Part shown: piece by piece, positions 12,530 through 25,344 of the stretch
Layout: the number at the start of each line of letters is the position of its first letter
How positions within the stretch are numbered: position 1 is the stretch's first letter
Translations under genes and position numbers: made by a program
Notes under the pieces: model-generated
The model's input: the letters and a program-made list of their open reading frames with translations, nothing else
Databases searched by the model: none
What the model was told of the DNA's origin: nothing
Source of the DNA: Physcia stellaris
Taxonomy: Eukaryota > Ascomycota > Lecanoromycetes > Caliciales > Physciaceae
Length of the DNA: 64,000 nt
NCBI GenBank assembly: GCA_018902385.1
Contig: JABSSW010000025.1
Location: 1 to 64,000, forward strand
Direction of reading: 5' to 3'

Positions 12530-13145
12530 CGAAAAAATGAAAAAACATAAATTTATGCAAATAATAAAAAACTTGTTATTTTCAAACGCATACGAAACGA
12601 TATAAATATAATAAAAAATATTTGCGATTTAATGATCAAATCAATTAACGAAAAATATTTGATGTCGATAAAATCGATAACAACGACGAAATATTTTTTT
12701 TTTTTTTGAAATTTTTGCGACGATTTCGAAAATCAAAAATTGAATTTATGATTCGTGCGAATGTTTTTTAAATGTAATCGCAAATTATTGACGATTCAAA
12801 AAATTCATTTTGATTAATTCGATTTCGAGAAAAAATACGTAAAAAAATTGAAAAAACATAAATCAATGCAAATTCGCTTGCATTGATAAAAATTTTGACA
12901 TTTCGCATGCAAATAGATATGAATACGATAAATAATATTTGCGATTTGATGACGAATCAATTAACATGAAATATTTAATGTCGAAATGATAAATAACAAA
13001 AAAAACGAAATATTTTTTTCATTTCGAAATTTTTGCGACGATTTCGAAAATCAAAAATTGAATTTATGATTTATACGAATGCGTTTTAAATGTAATCGCA
13101 AATTATTGATGATTCGAAAAATTCATTTTGATTGATTCGATTTCA
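12530..13145. repeat. Two ~315-bp tandem units in B
   Basis: The unit contains AAACATAAAT, a TTTGCGATTT box and GCGACGATTTCGAAAATC. The last occurs at about 12717 and 13035, giving a period near 318 bp. Confidence 0.75.
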
Positions 13146-13539
13146 AAAAAAAAACGTAAAAAATTCGCGAATTTATCGACGATCAATCGATTGTTTGATG
13201 ATAAAATCAACGATAATGAAAAAACGCGAAAATGTATAAACAAAAACATGATTGATTTGTATATGTATTTTCTGTTGATTTTCGAATTTTTCAAAATCGA
13301 TTCGAATGAAAATGATTTAATTTGTTTCAAATAAAAAAAAATTTCGTAAACGAAAAACGTTGAAATGTCAAAATCAAATCAAATTTGATTTGTATGAATA
13401 TTTTTTTTCACATTTTTTCATTTTTGCATTGAAATTTTTCGAATTTTGTTTAAATCATCATACATTGTTGAAAATTTTTCGAATTCGACGTTTTCGCATT
13501 GTATGTAATTTTGATTTTTTGATTGATCGATTTTCTTGT

Positions 13540-13980
13540 AATTGCGAAACGATTTGAATGTAAAAAAATTGCGAAACGTTCGAACAAATACATGTTCAAA
13601 TTGATTGTGTATTTCAAACATTTTTTTAATTTTTTGCATGATCGTTTATTTCGTTTCATTGCTGTAAAAATGATTTTGATGTTGATTTTCTCGATCACGT
13701 CGCGAAATCGTTTATTTGCAAAAAAATTGCGAAACGTGCAAACAAATGCATGACTGAATTGAATGTGTATTTTCAACATTTTCTTCAAATTTTTGAATTT
13801 CGTTCAATTGTTATAAAATCGACTTGATGTTGCGAAATGATTTCGATGTAAAAAAAATTTCGAAATATTCAAATTAACGCATGTTTCGTTTGATTGTGTG
13901 TTTTCGACAATTTTTCAAACTTTTGTTTTTGTTTATTGACTCGTTTGTAAAATCGATTTGATGTTTCGATTTCGATCAAA
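13540..13980. repeat. Three ~145-bp tandem units in B
   Basis: Three diverged copies start near 13543, 13700 and 13830. Each has GCGAAA, a run of A, TTGCGAAACGT (or a mutated form), ACAAATGCATG and a TTGATTGTGTATTT box. The open frames across it on both strands are by-products of the repetition. Confidence 0.7.
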
Positions 13981-14309
13981 TGACGAATCGATGAAATGAA
14001 ACGAAATTTTTTTTTGAAAATTTCGTTAAAAAATTTCGATACGAAAAATTGTATAGAAATTTCGATAAAAAGTAAAATGTGATTTCGTTTCGAATTTTTA
14101 AAATTGTATGAAATTCAAACAAATACAAAATACAACATCATTTTTTAATTTGATGAAAATCACGTCGTTCATTTTTGTTTCTTGTTGAAAATTTAATTCA
14201 TTTCATTAATACGATAATTTTGAATACTTTTCGTATCGCAAAGTAATCATCGATTATATTTTCGATCAAAATGAAATTTTTGTTAAAATTCATCAACGTT
14301 TGCATCAAG

Positions 14310-14530
14310 AACATTGAATTGTAACACACAATTTTTTCGTTGTTACTCGACGCTTCGTACGCGCAAATACGTCGTCGAATGCATCAACATTTCGCACGCT
14401 CAAATGCGAAAACTATGCAATTTCAAAAATGTTGAATTGTAACACACAATTTTTCTGTTGTTATTCGACGTTTCGCACGCGCAAATACGAAAATTATGCA
14501 ATTTCAAAAACGTCGAATGTAACACACACG
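14310..14530. repeat. Short tandem array in B next to its 5' LTR
   Basis: The motif TTGAATTGTAACACACA occurs at 14314 and 14432, with a degenerate copy near 14510. Between them ACGCGCAAATACG and ATGCAATTTCAAAAA blocks alternate. In element orientation this lies just downstream of the 5' LTR, in the leader. Confidence 0.65.
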
Positions 14531-14862
14531 TTTTGATTGTTACATTGCAATATTTTTTTCGCATGTTGATTCGATAATTCGCATTCATTGATTATTATCA
14601 CGCATTCACATTTCGTATTCAATCTATACGAAAATTATGCAATTTCAAAAATGTGACTTTGACGCGCAAATCAGAAACGAGAAAAAATTTTTTTGATATA
14701 ATCGTCATCATCAACGAAAAGATAAATTGAAAAATAATATTTTCGAAAATATTTTAATTTTCAACGACGATAATTAATACGTATTGAAATCGTTCGTCAT
14801 CGTCAATACGATTTTGACGAATAATTACATTTTTTTGAATAATCGTCAAATCGTCAAAAAGA

Positions 14863-15038
14863 TGAATAGTTAATATTAGAAATATCAAACGAAAATATTA
14901 ATTATGAAAAGAAAATTTAACAACACAAAATGTCGAATGTCTATAAACATTTCGTATAAAGTTGAATTCTAAATCAAATTTGACAGAAATTCAAATCTGT
15001 AAAATTATTATCAGAAAATTTGCGTTGAAATCGTGACA
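14863..15038 (-). repeat. 5' LTR of B
   Basis: Direct repeat of 9856-10032. It keeps slightly more CT and AG than the other copy, so the two LTRs were mutated unequally. Confidence 0.75.
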
Positions 15039-15043
15039 ATATA

Positions 15044-15272
15044 ATTATTATTATGAATCGTGTTTGAATAAACGTATTATTGACTAGTTAAACGAAAACA
15101 ATAAGTTTGCAAAAACAAATAAATACAAAATGTTGAAATTGCAAGCAATGTGCGACGTCAAATCTCAAATCACGCTAATCTCAACGTAGAATTAAAACAT
15201 AATTCGTTGTTCGATCACATATCATATCAACTATCTATCTGTCAGATTTATTTGTCAGACATGTTCGTAACA
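15044..15272 (-). repeat. 3' LTR of C
   Basis: It matches 28840-29068 nearly end to end. On the minus strand an A-rich polypurine-like tract precedes its TGTT start. Its distal end, next to B, is unclear over the last ~10 bases. Confidence 0.8.
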
Positions 15273-15449
15273 TTATTTTTTTTTTTTCGCGAACGTCGTC
15301 TCGACGATTCGTTGTTATTTCGAAATTGAAAAATCTTGTTGAAAATCTTGTTGATTGATTTGAATGTTTGCAAAATTCAAAAATTTCACGATCATCATTT
15401 TTCATTTTCAAATGTTTCGTTATTGTTTCAAAATTCGATAAAATTTGAC

Positions 15450-15540
15450 AACAATTTTTGAAAATATTTTTGACACGATTCAATTTTTCATGCGACGTAA
15501 ATTCTGACTGCAAATAACATCGAAACGATAACGAAAACTA
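15450..15540 (-). pseudogene. Conserved tail segment in C
   Basis: It encodes the same LNRVKNIF-type segment as B, D and E, and lies about 200 bp upstream (in element orientation) of the 3' LTR. Confidence 0.5.
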
Positions 15541-15967
15541 GAAGTTGCGAAAATGTTGCGAAAATGAAATCGAGATGAATGTATTGAATTCGAAATTTTC
15601 AAATTTTAATCGAATGTAATTTCGATTAATGTCAACATGACGATTTTTCTTCGAAAACGACGACGACTCGTTGAAAAATTTGATTCGTTGACGACGTTTT
15701 GATGTATTGAAATCAACGTTTTGAACGATTTTGAATTTGCAATCGTGAAATGAATGCGATGAAAATTATTCATCACGTCGCGAACATTATCGAATTTTTC
15801 GTTGTCGACATAATATCATGTTCGATCATGCGATCAATTCGATCAATTGACACGATATTGAAAACGATTGTAATAATATCGAAATTTCAAAATATCGTTC
15901 ATTTTCACTCGAAATTTTCGTTGATTATGACAAAATCAAAAAATTTTTGATTTGATTTTCGAACGAA

Positions 15968-16359
15968 TGTAATACGTTCGCGTTATCGAACAATTAATTC
16001 ATGCGCTAATTTTGAATACGCGTTTGCGTAACGCAAATGTTTGACATTAATAATGAATGTAATTCAAATGTAACATAATTATAAACGCACGTCTAATAGA
16101 AACGTCATGAATTGATGTCATAATCATGACGTTAATCAAAACGTCATAACTATTACGTCAAATACGAATATAAATAAATTGTTCACTTTTTTTCTCGTTG
16201 AATTTCAACGATTAATTTTACATTTACAATATTCATACGATGCTGATAATTAATAATTGAAATTTATTAAATTTCACGTTTTTCAATAGCTCGATGCGTT
16301 ATCGTAAAATTAATACATTATAGAAATTTGCTTTACGTCAACGCGTTTAAATTTTTACA
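15968..16359 (+). repeat. 5' LTR of A (392 bp)
   Basis: It begins TGTAATACG and ends TTTTTACA. It matches 22890-23288 and keeps more CT/AG than that copy. A perfect 15-base palindrome-like box (TTTGCGT-A-ACGCAAA, 16023-16037) is conserved in both LTRs. Confidence 0.92.
16101..16160. promoter_or_regulatory. Cluster of CRE-like half-sites in the LTR of A
   Basis: ACGTCA or TGACGT-type motifs occur at about 16102, 16115, 16127, 16141 and 16155. bZIP factors of the CREB/ATF type bind such half-sites. In the other LTR most of these are reduced by mutation. A promoter role is inference only. Confidence 0.35.
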
Positions 16360-17442
16360 GTTTTAATCGTTTCATCTTTCGAAAGAAAAAATTCGAAATT
16401 TATTAACATCATGGTTGAATCAAATATCAACATTTCAGATTTTAGAATAGAGAATTTTGATGATATTTCAAATATTTCAAATAATTTTATTTTTTCGAAT
16501 TGAAACGACGTGAATCAAATTTAACAAAACATTTTTATTATCGACAATGCGACGACGCAAAGCATTTTGAAACAAATAACAATTATTTTTTAAAAATTTA
16601 ACGATGAAATCGTTCAATTACGAATTTAAATTCGAACAAATCAAAATGCAATGCAATTCGTCATCGCATCGCAAACGCAATCAATATCAATTGTATTTAT
16701 CGTTCATTTCAAAAACGAAAATTCAAAAAACAATTTTTTTACAAAAGCGAAAATGAAAACGAACATATTCGTTGATTTCGCGAAATCGAATTCGAATTTC
16801 TGACGTGTTTTAATTATTTTATGAATGATCGATCGAAAATTTTTTGATGCATGTTATCGTTACGAAAAATTTTCAATTTCAATGATTCAATCGTATCGAC
16901 AACGATAAAAATTTGAAAAATATTTTTTACGATTATTATAAATTTTTTTTTGCATTTGATAACAAATTCAATGAATTGTCGATTCGTCGTTTACGAAAAT
17001 TGAAAACGAATTCGTTAACGTGCGAATCAAAAAATGTTTAATTTTAAAAATGAATTCGAAAAATACGAAATTCATTTGTCGTTTTTGATGAAATTCATTC
17101 GATCAATTTTTTTTTTTTGTAAATTATTGTTATCGTTGAAAAAAATTGTTAAATATCGAAAAATATCGATGAATAAAAAAAAATTTGTTTGCGAAAATCG
17201 TTATATTGAAAAAAATTTTCGAACGCGAACGACGAACAAATTCGCGTATTCAAAATAATCAAAACATTTTTAAACAAAAAAAAAATAAAAACAAAATTAA
17301 AAAACAATTTTAACAACAAAATTAACAACAAAATCAATCGCAAAATCGTTTCAATTAAAACATTTTTCACGATTTTGAACGCAATACGCATGCGAAAAAC
17401 AAACGAAAACGTAATGAAAACGATCAAAATACAAAATCAACG

Positions 17443-17484
17443 TGTTATCGATGTTATCGCAAAAATCATTATGTTTTCGATTGT
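17443..17484 (+). pseudogene. gag zinc knuckle of A
   Basis: The translation reads CYRCYRKNHYVFDC, an intact CX2CX4HX4C spacing as in retrotransposon nucleocapsids. It marks the C-terminal part of gag and fixes the orientation of the element. Confidence 0.8.
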
Positions 17485-19464
17485 AAAATTGATGTAAATG
17501 AATCGAATAATCAACATATTATCGTTGTCGTTAACGTCACATTTGAATCAAAAAAATCAAATTTTCGCGAACGTTTCGCAAACGAAACAAAAAAAATCAA
17601 TAAAAATTCGAAATTTTATCGTGATTCAAAATTGAATCAAATTTTTGAAAAATGAGCGATTTGTTTACGCGTTCGTGAATTTTGAAATCAAAATCAATTT
17701 TATCAATCAAATTTTTGTCATTCAATTTGAAAAAAATGCAATCGATAAACGAAATTATTTTATCGTTATCAAATTTTTTGAATAAACAAAATCGTTATTG
17801 TCATAAAACGCATGAATTCATTTACAACATAATAAATTCGTGAAATCAATATCGTCAATACAAAATTTTGTTTTATGCAATTGATTATATTGAATCGAAT
17901 TTTATTTTGAATATGTTTATGTTAATTGTCGAAAACATATTAATAAATTCGACGAAAAATAATTGACGTTTCAAAATCAAATTCAAAAAAATTTCAAATT
18001 GATACGTTTAAACAATTTGTTAAAAATTTAAAAAATTACGAACAAATATTCCGTTGATGTGTGCAAAAATCGAAAAACAATCGAAAAAACAAAAATTTAA
18101 AATTACGAAAATGTCAAAACAGTTAAAAAATTTAAAAAATCAATTTGACGACATTAAAACAAATATTTTATTCGAATTAAATAAAAATGATCATGTTATT
18201 GATTTAAAAAAAAACGAAAAATCGTCGTTTATGTCGTTGTATAATTTATTACAAAATGAATTAGCGAAATTTCGACGTTACATTAAAAATGTTTTGATCA
18301 AAAAATGAATTAAACATTCAATTTTTTCGTTGACGCGTCGATACTTTTTGTATCGAAAAAAATGAAAATTTTCGTTTTTTGTGAATTATCGAAATTTAAA
18401 TGCGATAATTATCAAAAATCGTCATTCATTATTTTTAATTACAAAAATTTTGAATCGTTTTAATGATATCAAAAAATTCATCAAAATCGATTTGAAAAAT
18501 GTTTATTATCGAATTCGCATCAAACAAAACGACGAATGAAAAACGACGTTTCGCACGCGATATGAACATTTTGAATATTAAATCATGTTTTTGAATTAAT
18601 CAATATTTCAACAATTTTTCAAATTTATATCAATAAAATTTTGCGAAAATTTGTCGACGTCATTTGTGTGATTTATTTGAACGATATTTTGATATATAAC
18701 AGCGATTCAACGCAACATTGACGACATGTGCGTTTTGTGTTTCAACGATTGAAACAATATGAATTGTATGTCAATTTAAAAAAATGCGAATTTGTCATCG
18801 ATCAAATTGAATTTTTAAATTTCATTGTGTTCATTGAAAATGTACAAATGAATTCAAAAAAAATTCGAATCATTGAAAAATAATCGCAATTTAAAAATTA
18901 TCGTGAATTACAAATATTTTTAAAATTCGTCAATTATTATCGTCGTTTTATTGATGATTATTTAAAATTAATTGCATTATTTATTGATTTGTTGAAAAAC
19001 AATAAACAAAACAAAAAATTTGAATTTTTTGTTTGAAAAAAAAATCGAAATTGACGTTTCGTCGATTGCGCGATATTTTTACATCGATTTTCATTTTTTA
19101 TCATTATGATTCAATCAAAAAAATCAAAATGAAAATCGATGTTTCGAATTTCGAAATTTCAAATATTTTTAGTCAATTTGATGAACAAAATCATTGACGT
19201 TCGATCGCGTTTTGATCGCGAAAAATAATATCGACAAAAATGAATTACGAAATTCATGATTAAAAATTATTAATTATAATTATGATTTTTCAACAATGAC
19301 GACATTATTTCGAAAACGTTGCGCACGCGATGAAAATGTGATTTAATCACAATAATTTAAAAAAATTTATAAAACTAAAAAAAATTTAATTCAAAACAAA
19401 TCAAATGAATTTTTAAATTAATTGTTTATGATTTCGAAATTTTTCATCGTGCAAACAAAATCAA

Positions 19465-19878
19465 TTGACAAATGAATTATCGAAACGTTCAAATTACGAA
19501 AAAACGTCGTCATTCAATATCAAATTTTTGTTCACGTTGCAAAATAAATTTACGTTATCGTCGAAAAAACGAATCGATTTTGAAAATCAAAATTTTGTTT
19601 CGAATATCGCAACAAATATTCAATTATTCAAAAACAATGCGCGTGCGAAAAACAAACGCGAAATGTTAAAAAATTTAAATTCATTGTTTCAATTAATTGA
19701 TGTACAAATTGTTATTTTCAAAAAAAAAATACGAAATTTATTTGAAAAATTTTATGAAAAATCGCAAAAATCGATGAAATTTTTGATTAAAAAATTTCAA
19801 ATTATCGACAAAACGATTAAAAAATTTGTCGAAAAAAACAAAAAATCATTTCGTCGTCGACGCAACAAATTTTATTGA
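19465..19878 (+). pseudogene. Linker between RNase H and integrase of A, open piece
   Basis: A 137-residue open stretch, Lys-, Asn- and Phe-rich owing to base composition. Its position between recognisable RNase H and integrase segments identifies it as the pol linker. It has no independent function. Confidence 0.55.
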
Positions 19879-21908
19879 AAAATAAATTTCGAAAATTTTT
19901 TTAAATTCAAAAATCGTTTTTATGTATTTGAAAATGCAACAATAAAAAAAAAATTCATAAACAAAAATCACGATAATTTTTTGACAAAACATTTTGATAT
20001 TGATAAAATTGTGAATTTAATTTAACGAAAATTTTATTGATTCGTTTGCGCGAAACAAATTCGTTCATATGTTAAAATTTGTGATATATGTTAACGTATC
20101 AAAATTCATCGATATAAATTTTATAAAAAATTCAAATTTTTATTTGTTTCGAATATTTTTTGAAAAAAAAATTGTTATAAATTTTATTATCGATTTATTT
20201 TTCAATAAACGTCGCGATATCGTTTATAATTCGATTTTAATGATAATAAATTTTTGTATTAAAATAATTAAATATATTTCGATTACGATCAAAATCGATG
20301 TCGTTGCGTTAACGAAAATTTTTTATAAAAAAATTGTTTTACGATTTGACGTTTCGAATGATATAATGAATGATAAAAATTTTGTTTTCACGAATGTTTT
20401 TGATTTTCGATGTGTTATCACGCACGCATTAAACGACGATTAAACATTGTTTTTCATTTTTAAACGAATAATTTAATCGAACGTCAAAATTAAATTTTTG
20501 AAACGTATTTGCGTACATTCGTCGACGCGAAACAAACGAAATGAACAAATATGTTTTCAATGATTGAATTTGTTTATAATAATGTTATTCATTTTTTTAC
20601 AAATGTTTCGTTTTTTTATTTAATGTATGATTATCATTCAAAAATTTATTATGTGATCGAGAACGATTTCAAAAAAAAAAAAATTCATTGCAAAAAAAAA
20701 TAAAATAAAATATTTGCATGAAATAAAAAAAACGTTGATAAAACGTTTAAAATTCGTTATCGCAAAACAAACGAAATATTACAATCAAAATTATGAATCA
20801 AAAAAATTCAATGTGAATGATTTAATAATGTTTAATATCAAAAATTTTAAACAACGACGTTTTAACAAAAAAATGTCGCACAAATTTATTGAATTTTTTC
20901 ATGTAAAAAATAAAATCGATACGTAAATTTATCGTTTTATTTTATTCAATATTTATCGCATTTATAATATTTTTTATGTTTCGTTATTGAAAAATTATCA
21001 TCATAAAAAACGATAAACATGCGAAACAATTTATGAAATTTCAAAATTCATTAATGATGAAAAACAATGAAAAATTGAAAAAATTTTGATAAAATGAATG
21101 ACAAAAAAAATATTTGATACAAAATCAAATGATTTGATTGAAATTCGAAATATAATCAATAATTACATGAAAATGAATTCAAAAATGTTTCAAATTTAAT
21201 GAAAAAAATACAATGAACGTGCGTCGCGCAAACGCAAACGACGTTATTAATTCAAAATTATTTATTTTGTTTCAATGTCAACAACGATTTGATTTTTTCG
21301 TTTTATCGTTTAAAACGATAAAAACGATGAAATCGTTTAACATCAACATATGATCACGAAAAAAAAATAAACAAACGTCAAACGTCAAACAAAGAAAATT
21401 TTTGAAAAAAAAAAATCGTTTATTTATCGCATATTTATTTTGAATCGAAATTAAAATCGTTCGAAACGAACGAATCGAAATTCAACGAATTCGAAAAATT
21501 CGAAATGTTCGAAAAATTCGTTTTATCGAAATTCATTTCGTTGATCGAAATCGCAAAAAAAAATTTTTCGAAATTTTCGATTTTTGAATTATCATTTTTT
21601 GAACGAGAATTTTGTATTCAATCAATGCAAAAATGAAAATAAAAAATGTTTCGTTTGTTTATCGTCAATTGCGCATTTTTTTTCATCAAAAAATTCATCA
21701 ATTTTTCATTTTTTTTTTCAATTTTTCATTTTTTTCGTCAATTTCATTTTTTTTTTTTTTTTTTCAATTTCATTCAACAAATCAATGATTTGTTTTTTCG
21801 TTTTTGTCAATCGTTCGTCAAATTGATTCGTCAAAATCGTAACAATTGATCGTTGATTGTGCGCGATTTACGATAATCGAAAATATTTATGATTGCGACG
21901 TCATTGTT

Positions 21909-22860
21909 TCAAATCAACAATTTTTTTTTTCGTTTTTCGATGCGAACGAAAATGAATTGATCGCGACGTTCGATTTTTCGAATTCGCGCACGATTTTTCA
22001 TTTGTTTTCGAAATCGTTTTGAAAATTGTAATTTGTTAACGTCGTCGTATCGTTTGCGTAAACAAATACATATCGAATGACAAAAATTGAAATCGTGATG
22101 TTGAAAACGACATTTTTCGTAAATTTTCAAAATATCGCGAACGCACGCATAACGATTAAAACACGTTATACATGCGAAATTTTCGCAAATTATGACATGT
22201 TAATTTGTTGTTGTTGTTTGCGTTCGTTTGTGCGTTTCAAAATATTTACGTCGATTTTTTGAAAATCGATCATAATTTGAAAATAAATAAATTGTCGTAT
22301 TAATAATTATATACATAAACAAACGTTGCGCAAACGTTAAAAAAATATCTTACGCGAAAAAAATTGTGATAAAAAAATATGAAAAAAAAAAAATGCGAAC
22401 AAAAATTTGTTGATAAATAACATCAAAATTATCGACACGTTGTTTTCGCAATCGACAAAATTTTATGTTTATTAACAAAAAAATTCGCGTCGACGTTTCG
22501 ATGAAATTGAATTTGAATTTCGTCATTCAAATTTTGATATTGACATTTCGATTTTCGATTTTGAAACATTGTCATTCAAAATTTGCATTGAAAACATGTT
22601 TTACGATTGCGCAATTACATTGAAAATTTTTTTTTTTTTTTGAACAAAAATCTAAAAATTTTTAACGAATTTTTGAACAAACGATACATAAACGCAATGT
22701 GATATCGCACATGATATTTTTTGAAAATTTTTTTTTTTTTTTCGTTTGTTTTCGAAATTTTGAAAATTTTTAATACGAATTTCAATGAATTTTTTGAAAT
22801 TTTACAATCAAAACATTTACATGTTGTTTTTATTTTTGCATTGATATTGTTTTTATGCAT
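21909..22860 (-). pseudogene. Possible antisense Cys-containing frame in A
   Basis: On the strand opposite to pol, between the chromodomain-like end and the 3' LTR, open pieces at 22615-22860 and 21909-22130 start with a CxCxxC cluster and continue charged. The position and general character recall the antisense frame of the F family. I see no clear sequence similarity between them, and only one copy is available. Confidence 0.3.
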
Positions 22861-22889
22861 TGAAAATCAACGCATTGAAAAAAAACAAT

Positions 22890-23288
22890 TGTAATACGTT
22901 CGCGTTATCGAACAACTAATTTACGTTAATTTTGAATACGCGTTTGCGTAACGCAAATGTTGACATTAATAATGAATGTAATTCAAATTTTTTAACATAA
23001 TTATAAACGCACGTTTAATAAAAACGTGAATTTGAATTGATGTTATAATCATAACGTTAATCAAAACGTTATAATTATTACGTCAAATACGAATATAGAT
23101 AAATTGTTCATTTTTTTTTTTCGTTGAATTTCAACGATTAATTTTATATTTACAATATTGAATACGATGCTGATAATTAATAATTGAAATCTATTAAATT
23201 TCACGTCTTTCAATAGTTCGATGCGTTATCGTAAAGCTAATACGATTTATTGAAATTTGTTTATTTCAACGCGTCTAGATTTTTTACA
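22890..23288 (+). repeat. 3' LTR of A (399 bp)
   Basis: Direct repeat of 15968-16359. It is preceded by an A-rich tract (decayed polypurine tract) and followed by the target duplicate ACGAA. Confidence 0.92.
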
Positions 23289-23306
23289 ACGAATTGAAAA
23301 TTTTTT

Positions 23307-23807
23307 TCACGAAAATTTTGCGCAAAAATCAACAATGAAATACATCGTAAATGATTTTTTGATTTCAAACGATTCGAATCGATATGAATTGTTCATACGT
23401 TGTAATATTTTGTAAAAATTTAATTTTTTGTCATCGAATTTGTCAGACGATTTGATCGTTTTGATGTTTCGTCGATCGAAAAACGAAATTTTTTCGACGT
23501 ATTTTACGATTTTTCGATGTTTTTGATTTTGAATTGTCATACGTTTTTGAATTATTTTTGCATGATTTCGTACGTAATTGAAAATATTTTGCATCGTATC
23601 GATAATATTTTTTGTTTTAACGATTAAAAATCGATTTTTTCGTTGTAAATTACGAGATAAAATTGCAAAAAAATTCATACGAAAATGAAAATTTTTATTG
23701 ATAAAAAATAAAATAATTTTGTTGTTGCAAATATTGAAATCGTTTTGTATTTTGCAAATTCGATCATGAACAATCAAACGTTTTAATCGTTTTAAATGTA
23801 ATTGCAA
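23307..23807 (-). pseudogene. C-terminal integrase region of C, open piece
   Basis: A 166-residue open stretch on the minus strand, one of the longest in the window. It corresponds to the segment after the integrase core: the same block occurs in E (61579-61860 onward) and in D (51877-52059). It includes the 'FLDRRNIKT'-like stretch and the 'YKILQ-NSYR'-like segment typical of the region before the end of pol. Confidence 0.65.
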
Positions 23808-25344
23808 TATTGTCGCAATTGTTTTTCGATATTTTGATTGATTTTTTCGATTTGCTTATCGATTTTTGAATGAAAAACAATGAAAAATTTACATTTAATG
23901 TCGAAAATTCGAAAAAATATTTGTCAAACGAACGATATGAATTGAAAATCTCGATCAAACGTTATCGAAAAATAATTCATGTGTACGAAATACGTAATTG
24001 ATGAATATTTTGATCGTGATTTCAACAAAAATATTTCGTCGTAAACGATACAAAACACGTAATGACGTTTTTTGTTAAATTTGTCAATTATCGTGCATAT
24101 GACATTATAATCGTGAACGTCGAACAATTCGATAATGAAATTCATTGATATGTCGATTCAACGTTGCAAAAATATGATCAAAAAAATAAATAAATCGTTT
24201 TTGCGATTTTTGAAAATTTTCGTGCGTTTCATTTAACAATTACGTACGTATCGACGAATCGTTTTGCGCATATTGAATCAATAATAATCGCGACGTATTT
24301 TTTTCATGCGATTAAAATTTGAAATTTTCAACGAAAAAATTAAAAAATTCATGAATTTTTTTTGAAAAAATCAACGAATAAAAAACATCGACGAAATTCA
24401 AAATCGATTTTTCGATACAAAATTTTTTTCAATGCAATTTCGTAAATCAATTTCATTCATTGAAATGAAATTTTGTTCGATAATTTCACGATAAATCGTG
24501 CAATTATCGTCAATTTTGTAATCGACTTAAAAAATTCGTTCATAAATAAATTCGTTCAATTTTTATCGTGAATTTCGAATCGTTTCGAAATAAACAAAAT
24601 TTGTTTTCGATATTGATATTGTTCGTCAATATCGTTTTTAATCGTGAATCAAACATACGAATCAAAATATTTGTTTTAACGTTTTGAATTTCGAATTGAA
24701 ATTGAATAACAATATTGAATTTCGAAAAAATTTCTGTTTATCGAGTTTGACGAAAAATTAATTTTTTTGACGTCATGAAAATTTTCAAATTTTGTGATCG
24801 ATGAAAATTTTGATCGATTTTTCAATGTTTTTAAATTCAAAACGTCAATGTTTTTTAAACAACGAATAATGATCAACAATTTTTTGTTATAAATTTCGTA
24901 ATTTATTCGATTGAAATCATGTTGCGATTATAAAAAATCACGAAATGCAAAATTTTTCGTCGTCGTATTGAAATAATATTTTATTTGACGTAATCAAAAA
25001 ATCAATTTTCAAAATGATTTGTTTGATTCGATCGTAATGTCGTAATATGAAAATTTCGATTATCGTTTTTTTGAAAAATTGAAAATTTTTTCGATTTCAA
25101 CAATTCATTCGAAATTCACGTTTTTTTGATCATTCGAATGAAAATTCGAATTTTTTCGAAAAATCACGAATGAATCGTTTGTAAAAATTGACGAAATTCA
25201 CGAAAATTTGCATTTTTTTCAAATTTGTAAAATTTTCAATTGACAATGATTTTTATTTTTTTCGAATTTATGCGAAAATCATTCATCAATAATATAACGT
25301 TCAAAAATGTCATTTTTTTTTGAAAAATTCGCATTTTTCAATAT

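Larger units (their letters stand above)
9856..15038 (-). mobile_element. B: LTR element fossil without visible pol (non-autonomous, LARD-like)
   Basis: Two direct repeats of about 176 bp bound it (about 9856-10032 and 14863-15038). On the minus strand they begin TGTCACGATTTCAACG, and an A-rich tract precedes the downstream one, so the element runs right to left. The 4.8-kb interior shows no reverse transcriptase, RNase H or integrase segments. It does contain an unusual reading frame (11459-11983), a conserved tail segment (12124-12366) shared with C, D and E, and three tandem arrays. It is broken and heavily mutated, except for a milder patch around 11450-12130. A large non-autonomous derivative of the C/D/E group is the likeliest identity (inference). 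Confidence 0.65.
15968..23288 (+). mobile_element. A: Ty3/Gypsy chromovirus fossil inserted in C, structurally complete
   Basis: A is bounded by LTRs (15968-16359, 22890-23288) and flanked by the 5-bp duplication ACGAA (15963-15967, 23289-23293). Parts in order: gag (about 16390-17660) with a CCHC knuckle at 17443-17484; reverse transcriptase (about 18200-18860, preceded by a LYNL-type lead-in); RNase H (about 19000-19310); linker (19465-19878, the longest open stretch); integrase (about 19980-20930, with its zinc-binding start near 19990-20090); and a chromodomain-like end (about 20990-21240). A 1.6-kb 3' region follows, with an antisense frame. All genes are broken, with tens of interruptions. 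The age cannot be read from LTR divergence because directed mutation has altered both LTRs. Confidence 0.88.
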
